From positions 1 through 7,664 of the forward strand of contig CABSMZ010000091.1 in NCBI GenBank assembly GCA_902478875.1: a stretch of 7,664 bases of DNA, given 5' to 3'. This document shows positions 1-4,833 of this stretch, piece by piece. The notes beneath the pieces were generated by a model. It was not told the origin of the DNA and ran no database searches. It was given only the letters and a program-made list of their open reading frames with translations. Made by a program: the position numbers and the translations under genes. The stretch comes from an uncultured Collinsella sp. (GTDB taxonomy: Bacteria > Actinomycetota > Coriobacteriia > Coriobacteriales > Coriobacteriaceae). How positions within the stretch are numbered: position 1 is the first letter of the stretch; the number at the start of each line of letters is the position of its first letter.

Positions 1-2
1 GG

Positions 3-8
3 TAGAAT
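3..8 (+). promoter_or_regulatory. Candidate -10 box for a small RNA (edge of window)
   Basis: TAGAAT matches the sigma-70 -10 consensus at five of six positions. Transcription would start near positions 14-17, which is where a long inverted repeat begins. The -35 box would lie outside the window, so the promoter cannot be fully judged. Confidence 0.4.
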
Positions 9-14
9 ACTTTG

Positions 15-177
15 GCATGGGAGCCTCCCAACCTCGTTGCGGCGCGGCTGCGCCTCTGGCACTTCAACAACATTGTCGCAGCCCCGACCCGCGGTCACGA
101 GCGGGGGCTCCTGTCGTTTCCGTGCCCCTGGATTGGGTCATAGTGTCTGACTTATGCTCAACCTGTGGCGCTTTTTT
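15..177 (+). ncRNA. Putative small structured RNA with intrinsic terminator
   Basis: No known RNA family was recognised. Bases 17-114 fold on paper into one imperfect rod: 17-25 and 27-29 pair with 103-114 (one bulged T at 26), 33-37 with 97-101, 39-42 with 89-92, and 46-52 with 77-83, leaving an apical loop at 53-76. A second hairpin (122-171) ends in T6 at 172-177, as an intrinsic terminator would. A TAGAAT box sits 9 bases before the rod. SRP RNA was considered because of the rod shape, but the GGAA tetraloop and the AGCAGCC-type motif are absent. The 6S, tRNA, tmRNA and 5S families also do not fit. It could instead be the 3' untranslated region of a gene upstream of the window. The pairing is seen in the sequence; the existence of a transcript is inferred. 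Confidence 0.35.
122..177 (+). terminator. Intrinsic terminator facing the HAD gene
   Basis: GTGCC (122-126) pairs with GGCGC (167-171). Inside this, GG (130-131) pairs with CC (162-163), and TTGGG plus CATA (133-142, one bulged T) pairs with TATGCTCAA (153-161). Six T residues follow at 172-177. The T-run is on the plus strand only, so it stops rightward transcription before the convergent HAD gene, whose stop codon is at 195-197. No matching T-run serves the minus strand. Confidence 0.55.
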
Positions 178-194
178 GGAGCGAGGGAGGGGTC

Positions 195-953
195 CTATGA
201 CAGTTCGTCGGCTATTTGGTGTTCGTAGAAGGCTTCTACAACGGCGTTAAAGTCGCGGGCGAAGTCTTCCATGGTTCCGCGCCAGGTGGCTCGGCTGGGC
301 TTGCCCTGGCCCACAAAGGCGGTTTGGATGCCGCAATCGGGGGACGGGAAGTCGCGTTTGGGATCGTTGCCCACCATAAGAACCTCGTGCGGCTCGAGTC
401 CCATCACCTGAAGTTGCTCTAGATAGTAGGTGGCATCGGGCTTGCAGCGGGTGGCGTTTCCCATGTGCGTTACGAGTTCAAAGGGAGCGTCGGCCAGATC
501 GCCCCAGCCCATGCGGCACTCGATGGCCCCCTGCGGAAAGCTGGGGTTGGTAAAGAGCGCGCAACGTAGCCCTGCATCCTGTACGGCCTGAAGCGCGGCA
601 TGTGCGCCGGGCATGGCGTGGGCGTTGATGACATCGTCGTTCTTGTACGGAAGAACTTCGCGGTCGTAGTAGGTAAACGCCTCGTAGATGAGGGGATCGG
701 AGAGGCAGATGCCGCACCTGCGCTCGACCTCTTCTTGGTAAAACTCAAGATTGGTGCGATTGTCCGTGCCGCTGCGGCGATTGGCGTTGAGGTCGACAAG
801 GATGGTGCCCAGGCGTGCCATCGTGCCACCGCGGCTGCGTCGCCCGATATCCGCGAGCATCGACGAGACATCCTTAAAATAGCGAAGGATGAATGCGTTG
901 AGGTTGATGCTAAGAAGCGTTTCGTCCATATCGAAAACGACTGCTTTGAGCAC
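195..953 (-). CDS. HAD-superfamily hydrolase (subfamily IA-like phosphatase)
   Basis: This is a predicted cytoplasmic 252-residue phosphohydrolase of the haloacid dehalogenase superfamily; the substrate is unknown. All four HAD motifs are visible. Motif I is FDMDETL, with nucleophile Asp8 and acid/base Asp10. Motif II is LFTNPS (Thr135). Motif III is the Lys in RCKPD (Lys171). Motif IV is VGNDPKRD, with Asp197 and Asp201 as Mg2+ ligands and Asn196 where many members have Asp. Residues of about 20-130 between motifs I and II would form the helical cap. The GTG at 951-953 is chosen because AGAAAGG lies 7 bases upstream and motif I starts 8 residues in, the usual distance. The frame stays open to an ATG at 1124, which would add 57 residues without resemblance to the family. 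The gene reads away from rpsA and is not obviously in an operon. The fold is certain; the activity is generic. Confidence 0.88.
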   Translation of the reverse strand: MLKAVVFDMDETLLSINLNAFILRYFKDVSSMLADIGRRSRGGTMARLGTILVDLNANRRSGTDNRTNLEFYQEEVERRCGICLSDPLIYEAFTYYDREVLPYKNDDVINAHAMPGAHAALQAVQDAGLRCALFTNPSFPQGAIECRMGWGDLADAPFELVTHMGNATRCKPDATYYLEQLQVMGLEPHEVLMVGNDPKRDFPSPDCGIQTAFVGQGKPSRATWRGTMEDFARDFNAVVEAFYEHQIADELS

Positions 954-960
954 GCGGGCA

Positions 961-967
961 CCTTTCT
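961..967 (-). promoter_or_regulatory. Ribosome binding site deciding the HAD start
   Basis: AGAAAGG on the minus strand lies 7 bases before the GTG at 951-953. No comparable site precedes the upstream in-frame ATG codons at 1061 and 1124. Confidence 0.6.
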
Positions 968-1108
968 CGAAAAATCGATCTAGAATCGTTGGCTCCGGAT
1001 ACTTTACCCCAAAGCCAAATGCCTGGCTGGTTATCGTCAAGTTGCGGAGACGTGAGTTCATAAGATTACGAAAAAGTCTCCACACGAGTAAAAAATCGCA
1101 GTTCACGC

Positions 1109-1137
1109 TTGAAATCGAACTCATTTCCCCGTAACCT
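1109..1137 (+). promoter_or_regulatory. Candidate rpsA promoter
   Basis: TTGAAA (1109-1114) and TAACCT (1132-1137) are separated by 17 bases, which fits a sigma-70 promoter with a good -35 and a mediocre -10. It would give a 5' leader of about 125 bases before the rpsA start. TAGTAT at 1167-1172 is an alternative -10 but lacks a matching -35. Confidence 0.35.
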
Positions 1138-1254
1138 ATACGAACGTGATTGCATAAGCGTCACATTAGTATCTGTCGGCTCCCGAGTGTTCCTAAACGT
1201 TGTGTGCTTGTCGCACCCTTCTGTAGGTCCTAGCAATCGGGGCCCCGTAGTTCG

Positions 1255-1261
1255 AAAGGGG
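1255..1261 (+). promoter_or_regulatory. Ribosome binding site deciding the TTG start of rpsA
   Basis: AAAGGGG lies 7 bases before the TTG at 1269-1271. No in-frame ATG or GTG is available nearby, so the TTG start is well supported. Confidence 0.75.
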
Positions 1262-1268
1262 TCCACCT

Positions 1269-2435
1269 TTGAGTGAGATTCAGAACTCGTCCATTTTCTC
1301 TCTTGACGATGTCAATGAGGAGGAGATGAACAACCTCATCGACGGTACGATTACCGACTTTGATGAGGGCGATCTCGTTAACGGCACTGTCGTTAAGATC
1401 GAGCATGACGAGGTGCTCGTTGACATCGGATTCAAGTCCGAGGGCGTTATCCCGGTCCGCGAGCTGTCCATCCGCAAGGACGCTAACCCTGCAGACATCG
1501 TTGCACTCGGTGATCCCATCGAGGCTCTGGTTCTCCAGAAGGAGGACAAGGACGGTCGTCTGGTCCTGTCCAAGAAGCGTGCCGAGTACGAGCGTGCTTG
1601 GAACCGCATCGAGGAGAAGTTCAACTCCGGCGAGAACGTCGAGGGCGAGGTTATCGAGGTTGTCAAGGGCGGCCTGATCCTCGACATCGGCCTGCGTGGC
1701 TTCCTGCCCGCTTCCCTCGTCGACCTCCGTCGCGTCAAGGACCTCACCTCCTACATGGGCACCCGCATCGAGGCTCGCGTCATCGAGATGGATCGCAACC
1801 GCAACAACGTCGTCCTCTCCCGTCGCGTCGTGCTCGAGGAGTCCCGTAAGGCCGAGCGCTCCGAGATCCTGTCCAAGCTCAAGTCTGGCATGCGTCTCCA
1901 GGGCACCGTTTCCTCCATCGTCGACTTCGGCGCCTTCGTCGACCTCGGTGGTATCGACGGCCTCATCCACATTTCCGAGCTCTCCTGGAACCACGTCAAC
2001 CATCCTTCCGAGGTTGTCAAGGTCGGCCAGGAGGTCGAGGTCGAGGTTCTCGACGTCGATCTCAACCGCGAGCGCATCTCCCTGGGTCTCAAGCAGACCA
2101 CCGAGGATCCGTGGCGCGCACTGGTCAAGAAGTACCCCGTCGGCGCTATCGTCGAGGGCACTGTGACCAAGCTTGTCCCGTTTGGCGCTTTCGTCGATCT
2201 GGGCGAGGGCATCGAGGGCCTGGTGCACATCTCCGAGATGGCCAACAAGCACGTCGATCAGCCTTCTCAGGTCACCCACGTGGGCGACAAGGTTCAGGTC
2301 AAGGTCATGGAGATCGACCTCGACCGTCGTCGTATCTCCCTGTCCATGAAGTCCGCTGCTGAGACTCTGGGCGTCGAGATCGAGGTTACCCCGCTGCCTT
2401 CCGAGAAGAAGGACGAGGAGACCGACGCCGAGTAA
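1269..2435 (+). CDS. rpsA: 30S ribosomal protein S1 (four S1 domains)
   Basis: S1 binds mRNA at the 30S subunit and helps load leadered messages during initiation. The 388-residue product has an acidic N-terminus (residues 1-33) and four OB-fold S1 domains at about 34-102, 121-186, 207-275 and 292-361. Domains 3 and 4 carry the canonical VDFGAFVDLG and VPFGAFVDLG RNA-binding strands followed by GLIHISEL and GLVHISEM. A charged, lysine- and glutamate-rich tail follows. E. coli S1 has six domains and about 557 residues. This is shorter, nearer in size to Bacillus YpfD-type S1 homologues and below the mycobacterial protein. Codon use is strongly biased to a narrow set (GTC, ATC, CGT, AAG), consistent with high expression. 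It starts with TTG after a good AAAGGGG site. It appears monocistronic, with its own terminator at 2462-2493. Confidence 0.95.
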   Translation: MSEIQNSSIFSLDDVNEEEMNNLIDGTITDFDEGDLVNGTVVKIEHDEVLVDIGFKSEGVIPVRELSIRKDANPADIVALGDPIEALVLQKEDKDGRLVLSKKRAEYERAWNRIEEKFNSGENVEGEVIEVVKGGLILDIGLRGFLPASLVDLRRVKDLTSYMGTRIEARVIEMDRNRNNVVLSRRVVLEESRKAERSEILSKLKSGMRLQGTVSSIVDFGAFVDLGGIDGLIHISELSWNHVNHPSEVVKVGQEVEVEVLDVDLNRERISLGLKQTTEDPWRALVKKYPVGAIVEGTVTKLVPFGAFVDLGEGIEGLVHISEMANKHVDQPSQVTHVGDKVQVKVMEIDLDRRRISLSMKSAAETLGVEIEVTPLPSEKKDEETDAE

Positions 2436-2461
2436 ATCGGTTTGACGATCACTTGTTTTAA

Positions 2462-2493
2462 GGGATCCGTCCGCAATGGACGGGTCCCTTTTT
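2462..2493 (+). terminator. Intrinsic terminator of rpsA
   Basis: GGGATCCGTCC (2462-2472) pairs with GGACGGGTCCC (2478-2488) over 11 pairs, including one G-T, with a GCAAT loop and TTTTT at 2489-2493. It lies 26 bases after the rpsA stop codon. Confidence 0.95.
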
Positions 2494-2508
2494 GCATTTG
2501 CTGCTGAG

Positions 2509-2540
2509 GTGCGCGATGCTATCCGTGCACGATGCTGCCC
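2509..2540 (+). repeat. Short tandem repeat (16-base unit, two copies plus a fragment)
   Basis: GTGCGCGATGCTATCC (2509-2524) is followed at once by GTGCACGATGCTGCCC (2525-2540), matching at 13 of 16 positions. A third partial copy, GTGCTG, starts at 2541. It lies in non-coding DNA after the rpsA terminator. No function is assigned. Confidence 0.6.
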
Positions 2541-2559
2541 GTGCTGTCCACAGGCTATT

Positions 2560-2683
2560 GGGTTGTCGGTGCGTGAAAAATGCCGACATCCCGCCTCGGG
2601 GAGGAGGCGGGAACGCACCGAGTAGACGGAGGGGTGCGGAGCGCGGTCGCGTCTCGACTGACGACGTTGCCCATCGACAACCC
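2560..2683. repeat. Nested inverted repeats, possible structured RNA element
   Basis: The outer arms GGGTTGTCG (2560-2568) and CGACAACCC (2675-2683) are perfect. Inside, TCGGTGCGT (2566-2574) pairs with ACGCACCGA (2613-2621), sharing three bases with the outer left arm. TCCCGCCTC (2589-2597) pairs with GAGGCGGGA (2604-2612) around a six-base loop. Bases 2575-2588 form a one-sided 14-base bulge containing five A residues. A weaker AGACG/CGTCT pair (2624-2628 and 2650-2654) could form a second arm. It lies between the rpsA terminator and the rnpB promoter. Inverted repeats read alike on both strands, so orientation is open. A TACAAT on the minus strand (2685-2690) could be a -10 box but lacks a good -35. 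Confidence 0.5.
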
Positions 2684-2740
2684 TATTGTACTGCATGGCG
2701 TGGTTCTTGGTTTATCGTGTCGAACGCTTGTGTTGTGCCA

Positions 2741-2767
2741 TTGCCTGTGGTGACGGTGTGCTACACT
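2741..2767 (+). promoter_or_regulatory. Candidate rnpB promoter
   Basis: TACACT (2762-2767) is a -10 box preceded by TGC, giving an extended -10 element. TTGCCT (2741-2746) is a possible -35, though the 15-base spacer is short. The position fits, because the P1 helix of RNase P RNA begins at 2776, where transcription from this box would start. Confidence 0.5.
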
Positions 2768-2774
2768 CTTGCAC

Positions 2775-3138
2775 TGCTGAGTGGGCCAGACGGTCGCGCG
2801 ATGTGCTGCTTGCAGTACGCGTGAGGAAAGTCCGGGCTCCAGAGGGCGGGATGCCGGCTAACGGCCGGGCGGAGTGATCCGACGGAAAGCGCCGCAGAAA
2901 AGAAGACTCCCACCTGCGCCGCAAGGCGTAAAGGGAAAAGCTGAAACGGTGGTGTAAGAGACCACCAGCGTCGTGGCAACACGGCGGCTTGGCAAGCCCC
3001 ATCCGGAGCAAGCGCGAATAGGAACGCTATGGGCCGGCCCGGTCCGCGTTCGGGTAGCGTGCGTGGAGCTGCACGGTAACGTGCAGACAAGATAAATGAC
3101 CGTTCACGACAGAACCCGGCTTACAAGCCCACTCGGCA
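2775..3138 (+). ncRNA. rnpB: RNase P RNA, bacterial class A
   Basis: This is the catalytic RNA of ribonuclease P, which removes 5' leaders from precursor tRNAs. The ends pair as helix P1: GCTGAGTGGGC (2776-2786) with GCCCACTCGGC (3127-3137). The universal core is present. GAGGAAAGTCCGGGCTCC (2823-2840) and ACGACAGAACCCGGCTTA (3107-3124) supply the P4 strands. GGAGCAAG with AATAGG (3005-3021) and the GGTGGTGTAAGAGACCACC hairpin match the type A layout. P3 is the hairpin around GTGCTGC TT GCAGTAC (about 2803-2818). The loop that in E. coli carries GGU for binding the tRNA 3' CCA reads GGC here (2991-2993). The RNA is about 364 bases, within the usual range. The family call is certain; the exact ends are set from P1. 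Confidence 0.97.
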
Positions 3139-3153
3139 CTTTGTTGACGCTGC

Positions 3154-3251
3154 GACGGCGTCAGCTGGCCGATTTGGCGCTCATTCGTCGGTCGCCGCCA
3201 TAAGGCGTGCTCCCTCCTCTTTCGGGCCAAATCGACTCAGCTGACGCCGTC
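3154..3251. repeat. Large interrupted palindrome after rnpB
   Basis: GACGGCGTCAGCTG (3154-3167) is perfectly complementary to CAGCTGACGCCGTC (3238-3251). After a small asymmetric internal loop, CGATTTGGC (3170-3178) pairs with GCCAAATCG (3226-3234). That gives 23 pairs around a 47-base centre, which holds a small CGCC/GGCG hairpin (3193-3207). CGCTG occurs one base outside each arm (3148-3152 and 3253-3257), which could be a target duplication of a miniature element. It could equally be an RNA hairpin in the rnpB trailer. No T-run follows directly. Confidence 0.7.
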
Positions 3252-3253
3252 TC

Positions 3254-3288
3254 GCTGTCTTTGCCTGATCATCGACAGCCTCATTTTT
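3254..3288 (+). terminator. Weak terminator-like hairpin after rnpB
   Basis: GCTGTC (3254-3259) pairs with GACAGC (3274-3279) around a 14-base loop, and TTTTT follows at 3284-3288 after four bases. The stem is short and the T-run is offset, but it is the first T-run downstream of rnpB. Confidence 0.3.
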
Positions 3289-3441
3289 GTTGCAATCTCG
3301 ACTTTCAAGGCACCTTGCTCGCGCTGACGGGTTCTCGCTGTTGGTGACGGCATTATTGGCGTTTCCGTTCTTGTCGGCGAGGGCAACGGTTCTGTCTTTG
3401 ACGTATTATTGAGGCTGTTTGTTGCTGCGCTTTATTTTATT

Positions 3442-3447
3442 GAGGGG
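3442..3447 (+). promoter_or_regulatory. Ribosome binding site deciding the yigZ start
   Basis: GAGGGG ends 5 bases before the TTG at 3453-3455, and only 2 bases before the TTG at 3450-3452. The spacing favours the second TTG as the start. Confidence 0.6.
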
Positions 3448-3452
3448 CTTTG

Positions 3453-4088
3453 TTGGACAGCTATTTTACTCTGCAATCGAATATTGAGGCTTCGGGCGAG
3501 TTTGTGGACCGCAAGAGCCGGTTTATTGCCCAGCTGGTCCATATTGAGTCCGAAGATGAGGCTAATGCCTTTATCGAGACCGTTCGCAAGCGTCATTACG
3601 ACGCTCGACACAATGTTCCCGCGTGGATTTTGGTCGATGGTCGTGAGCGCCAGAGCGATGACGGTGAGCCGAGCCGCACGAGCGGTATGCCGACGCTCGA
3701 GGTGTTGCGCGGCGCGGGGCTCAAAAATGTTTGCTGCGTAGTGACGCGCTATTTTGGTGGCACGCTGTTGGGGCCTGGTGGCTTGGTGCGCGCCTATACC
3801 GCGGCGACGCAGACGGCGGTGGCGGCTGCTCGGGAGGCTGGGCAGATCGTCGAGATGACGAGCGTCGTGCCGGTTGATGTGCATGTGGCCTATCCACAGT
3901 ATGAGCAGGTGCTTCGTTTGGCCCAGGATTCGGGTGCCAAGGTTTCGGATACCGATTACGCGGATACCGTGACACTTCACTTGGTGTTTAAGGCAGGGGA
4001 GCAGGAGTCGTTTTGCGCCAAGATGCGCGAGCTTATGGCGGGGCGCGAGGAGATTGAGGTCGGCGCTCCCGAGTTTGCCGAATTCTAA
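3453..4088 (+). CDS. yigZ: YigZ/IMPACT family protein
   Basis: The product belongs to the bacterial YigZ family, related to eukaryotic IMPACT. Its members are cytosolic and structurally resemble translation factor domains, but the bacterial role is not settled. The 211-residue length is typical. Family signatures are clear in the N-terminal domain: SRFIAQ (about residues 22-27), AWILVDGRERQSDDGEPSRTSGMP (about 57-80), and TRYFGGTLLGPGGLVRAY (about 98-115). The C-terminal half (about 134-211) is the ferredoxin-like domain of the family and diverges more. A TTG start at 3453 fits the GAGGGG site; a TTG one codon earlier is the alternative. The gene appears to stand alone, convergent with the cysteine-motif gene, and ends just before a long hairpin terminator. 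The family is certain; the function is not claimed. Confidence 0.93.
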   Translation: MDSYFTLQSNIEASGEFVDRKSRFIAQLVHIESEDEANAFIETVRKRHYDARHNVPAWILVDGRERQSDDGEPSRTSGMPTLEVLRGAGLKNVCCVVTRYFGGTLLGPGGLVRAYTAATQTAVAAAREAGQIVEMTSVVPVDVHVAYPQYEQVLRLAQDSGAKVSDTDYADTVTLHLVFKAGEQESFCAKMRELMAGREEIEVGAPEFAEF

Positions 4089-4090
4089 CG

Positions 4091-4143
4091 GCGACGGCCG
4101 GCGTGCTTTTGGATGGATTCCAAGTGCGCCGGCCGTCGCTTTT
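4091..4143 (+). terminator. Long hairpin terminator between convergent genes
   Basis: GCGACGGCCGGCG (4091-4103) pairs perfectly with CGCCGGCCGTCGC (4127-4139). Pairing continues inward with G-T pairs and a two-base bulge to GGA/TCC (4111-4113 and 4118-4120). TTTT follows at 4140-4143. It starts two bases after the yigZ stop codon. The minus-strand side has no T-run, although the stem could still block convergent transcription. Confidence 0.85.
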
Positions 4144-4156
4144 CTGTTGCTGTCGT

Positions 4157-4603
4157 TTACTCGGCGAGCTGCTTTAGCACATCACAGGCGATTTCGACGG
4201 CATCGTCGATGCAGCCGGGGCAGCTGCGGAGCGGACCCTTGTCCGATCCGATGCCCTTGAGCGTGCCGCAGACGGTCGTCGTGTTCTTCTCGCCAAAGCG
4301 CTTGGCGATTTCGCGCGACAGCTTGTAGGTCTGGCCCTTAGTCTTGGGGTTTTCCATGCCGTCGCTCATTACAAACCCCATGATGGCCACGGCGCCCGAG
4401 ATGGCGCCGCAGGTTTCGGTCATGCCGCCCATGCCGGCGCCAAAGCCCTCGGTGAGGGTAAAGGCGACCTGGGGGTCGAGCCCGACGGCAGGTGCGAGCG
4501 TGCAGGCGACGGCCTGGGCGCAGTTAAAGCCACGGGCGTGGTATTCGGCAGCCTGAGCCTGACAGGCGGTGATGTCGAGCTGGGCCGTATCGATTTGCTT
4601 CAT
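4157..4603 (-). CDS. C_GCAxxG_C_C family protein (putative redox/metal-binding)
   Basis: This 148-residue protein fits the C_GCAxxG_C_C family, small proteins of unknown function defined by spaced conserved cysteines. The cysteines follow that order: Cys28 in GFNCAQAV, Cys65 in TCGAISG (the GCAxxG-type element, here CGAISG), Cys112 in VCGTLKG, and Cys128/Cys131 in SCPGC. Cys14, Cys34 and Cys140 are extra. A glycine-rich stretch, GFGAGMGGM (residues 53-61), precedes the central motif. There is no signal peptide or membrane segment, so it is probably cytosolic. The ATG at 4603 is chosen because AAGGAG lies 6 bases upstream; an in-frame ATG at 4711 coincides with the predicted transcript start. 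The gene is divergent from metY. Binding of a metal or Fe-S cluster is inferred from the cysteines. The family is confident; the function is unknown. Confidence 0.88.
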   Translation of the reverse strand: MKQIDTAQLDITACQAQAAEYHARGFNCAQAVACTLAPAVGLDPQVAFTLTEGFGAGMGGMTETCGAISGAVAIMGFVMSDGMENPKTKGQTYKLSREIAKRFGEKNTTTVCGTLKGIGSDKGPLRSCPGCIDDAVEIACDVLKQLAE

Positions 4604-4609
4604 CGTTGT

Positions 4610-4615
4610 CTCCTT
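4610..4615 (-). promoter_or_regulatory. Ribosome binding site of the cysteine-motif gene
   Basis: AAGGAG on the minus strand lies 6 bases before the ATG at 4603. The base of the hairpin at 4617-4648 is one base away, so folding could limit ribosome access. Confidence 0.85.
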
Positions 4616-4616
4616 G

Positions 4617-4648
4617 GTCACGGTGTACCCGCCTATGGTACCCGTGAC
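4617..4648 (-). promoter_or_regulatory. Leader hairpin or operator beside the ribosome binding site
   Basis: GTCACGG (4617-4623) pairs with CCGTGAC (4642-4648). After one unpaired base, GTACC (4625-4629) pairs with GGTAC (4637-4641), giving 12 pairs and a 7-base loop. It lies in the predicted leader of the cysteine-motif gene, immediately before its ribosome binding site. It may act as an RNA structure or as a protein-binding dyad. Confidence 0.5.
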
Positions 4649-4713
4649 GGGGCATGTAATCATCGAGAGCTTCATGTATGCCTCGTTTTTATCTATCGAG
4701 CAAATGCCCAAGG

Positions 4714-4732
4714 CTTGAGATAAATACTCCAG
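4714..4732. promoter_or_regulatory. Candidate operator dyad over a -10 box
   Basis: CTTGAG and CTCCAG half-sites are separated by 7 A/T-rich bases. They form an imperfect 19-base palindrome with one mismatched position per half. It covers the minus-strand -10 box at 4718-4723, a position suited to a repressor. The regulator is unknown. Confidence 0.35.
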
Positions 4733-4746
4733 ATCAATTTGTCCAA
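4718..4746 (-). promoter_or_regulatory. Promoter of the cysteine-motif gene
   Basis: On the minus strand, TTGGAC (4741-4746) and TTATCT (4718-4723) are 17 bases apart, a good sigma-70 arrangement. Transcription would begin near 4711, giving a leader of about 108 bases that contains the hairpin at 4617-4648. Confidence 0.55.
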
Positions 4747-4766
4747 TAACCTACCTTGGGGATGGG

Positions 4767-4795
4767 TTGAGAGGGGTGCGGGGTAGCGGTATCGT
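4767..4795 (+). promoter_or_regulatory. Promoter of metY
   Basis: TTGAGA (4767-4772) and TATCGT (4790-4795) are 17 bases apart. Transcription would start near 4802, leaving a leader of about 32 bases, too short for a SAM riboswitch or T-box. Confidence 0.5.
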
Positions 4796-4833
4796 GAACC
4801 GAATAAAACGTAACCCAGGCAAGGGAGCAAGAT

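Larger units (their letters stand above)
954..1268. other. Divergent spacer between HAD gene and rpsA
   Basis: This 315-base stretch separates two divergent genes. It holds the rpsA ribosome binding site, a candidate rpsA promoter near 1109-1137, a second weaker -10-like TAGTAT at 1167-1172, and a 10-base perfect palindrome CGGGGCCCCG at 1238-1247. The minus frame of the HAD gene remains open through 1124 without a convincing start. No clear minus-strand promoter for the HAD gene was found. Confidence 0.6.
3139..3452. other. Spacer between rnpB and yigZ
   Basis: No gene is seen in this roughly 310-base stretch. It contains the large palindrome at 3154-3251, a weak terminator-like hairpin at 3254-3288, an imperfect direct repeat TGACG(GC/T)ATTATTG at 3345-3358 and 3399-3411, and a 9-base inverted repeat ACAGCCTCA/TGAGGCTGT at 3275-3283 and 3410-3418. 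TATTAT at 3404-3409 could be the -10 of the yigZ promoter, but no good -35 precedes it. A minus-strand frame open across about 3183-3407 lacks any usable start. Confidence 0.55.

Noticed and set aside
17..114. SRP (4.5S) RNA gene
   Set aside because: The size and rod shape fit, but the conserved GGAA tetraloop and asymmetric-loop motifs are missing.
17..250. 77-residue plus-strand reading frame, possibly leaderless from ATG 17
   Set aside because: It has no ribosome binding site, its composition is rich in Arg, Pro and Cys and looks unlike a protein, it overlaps the HAD 3' end, and the same bases form long inverted repeats.
2545..2553. TGTCCACAG resembling a DnaA box
   Set aside because: It is a single imperfect copy with no cluster, no AT-rich unwinding region and no replication genes nearby.
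1230..2696. 488-residue minus-strand frame opposite rpsA
   Set aside because: It is a shadow of the strongly codon-biased S1 gene, with repetitive Asp/Leu/Val composition and no family resemblance.
3183..3407. Minus-strand frame of about 74 codons in the rnpB-yigZ spacer
   Set aside because: The composition looked protein-like, but there is no ATG, GTG or TTG near its beginning and no ribosome binding site.
4796..4833. SAM riboswitch or T-box before metY
   Set aside because: The predicted leader is about 32 bases, and no conserved riboswitch core or T-box sequence is present in the spacer.
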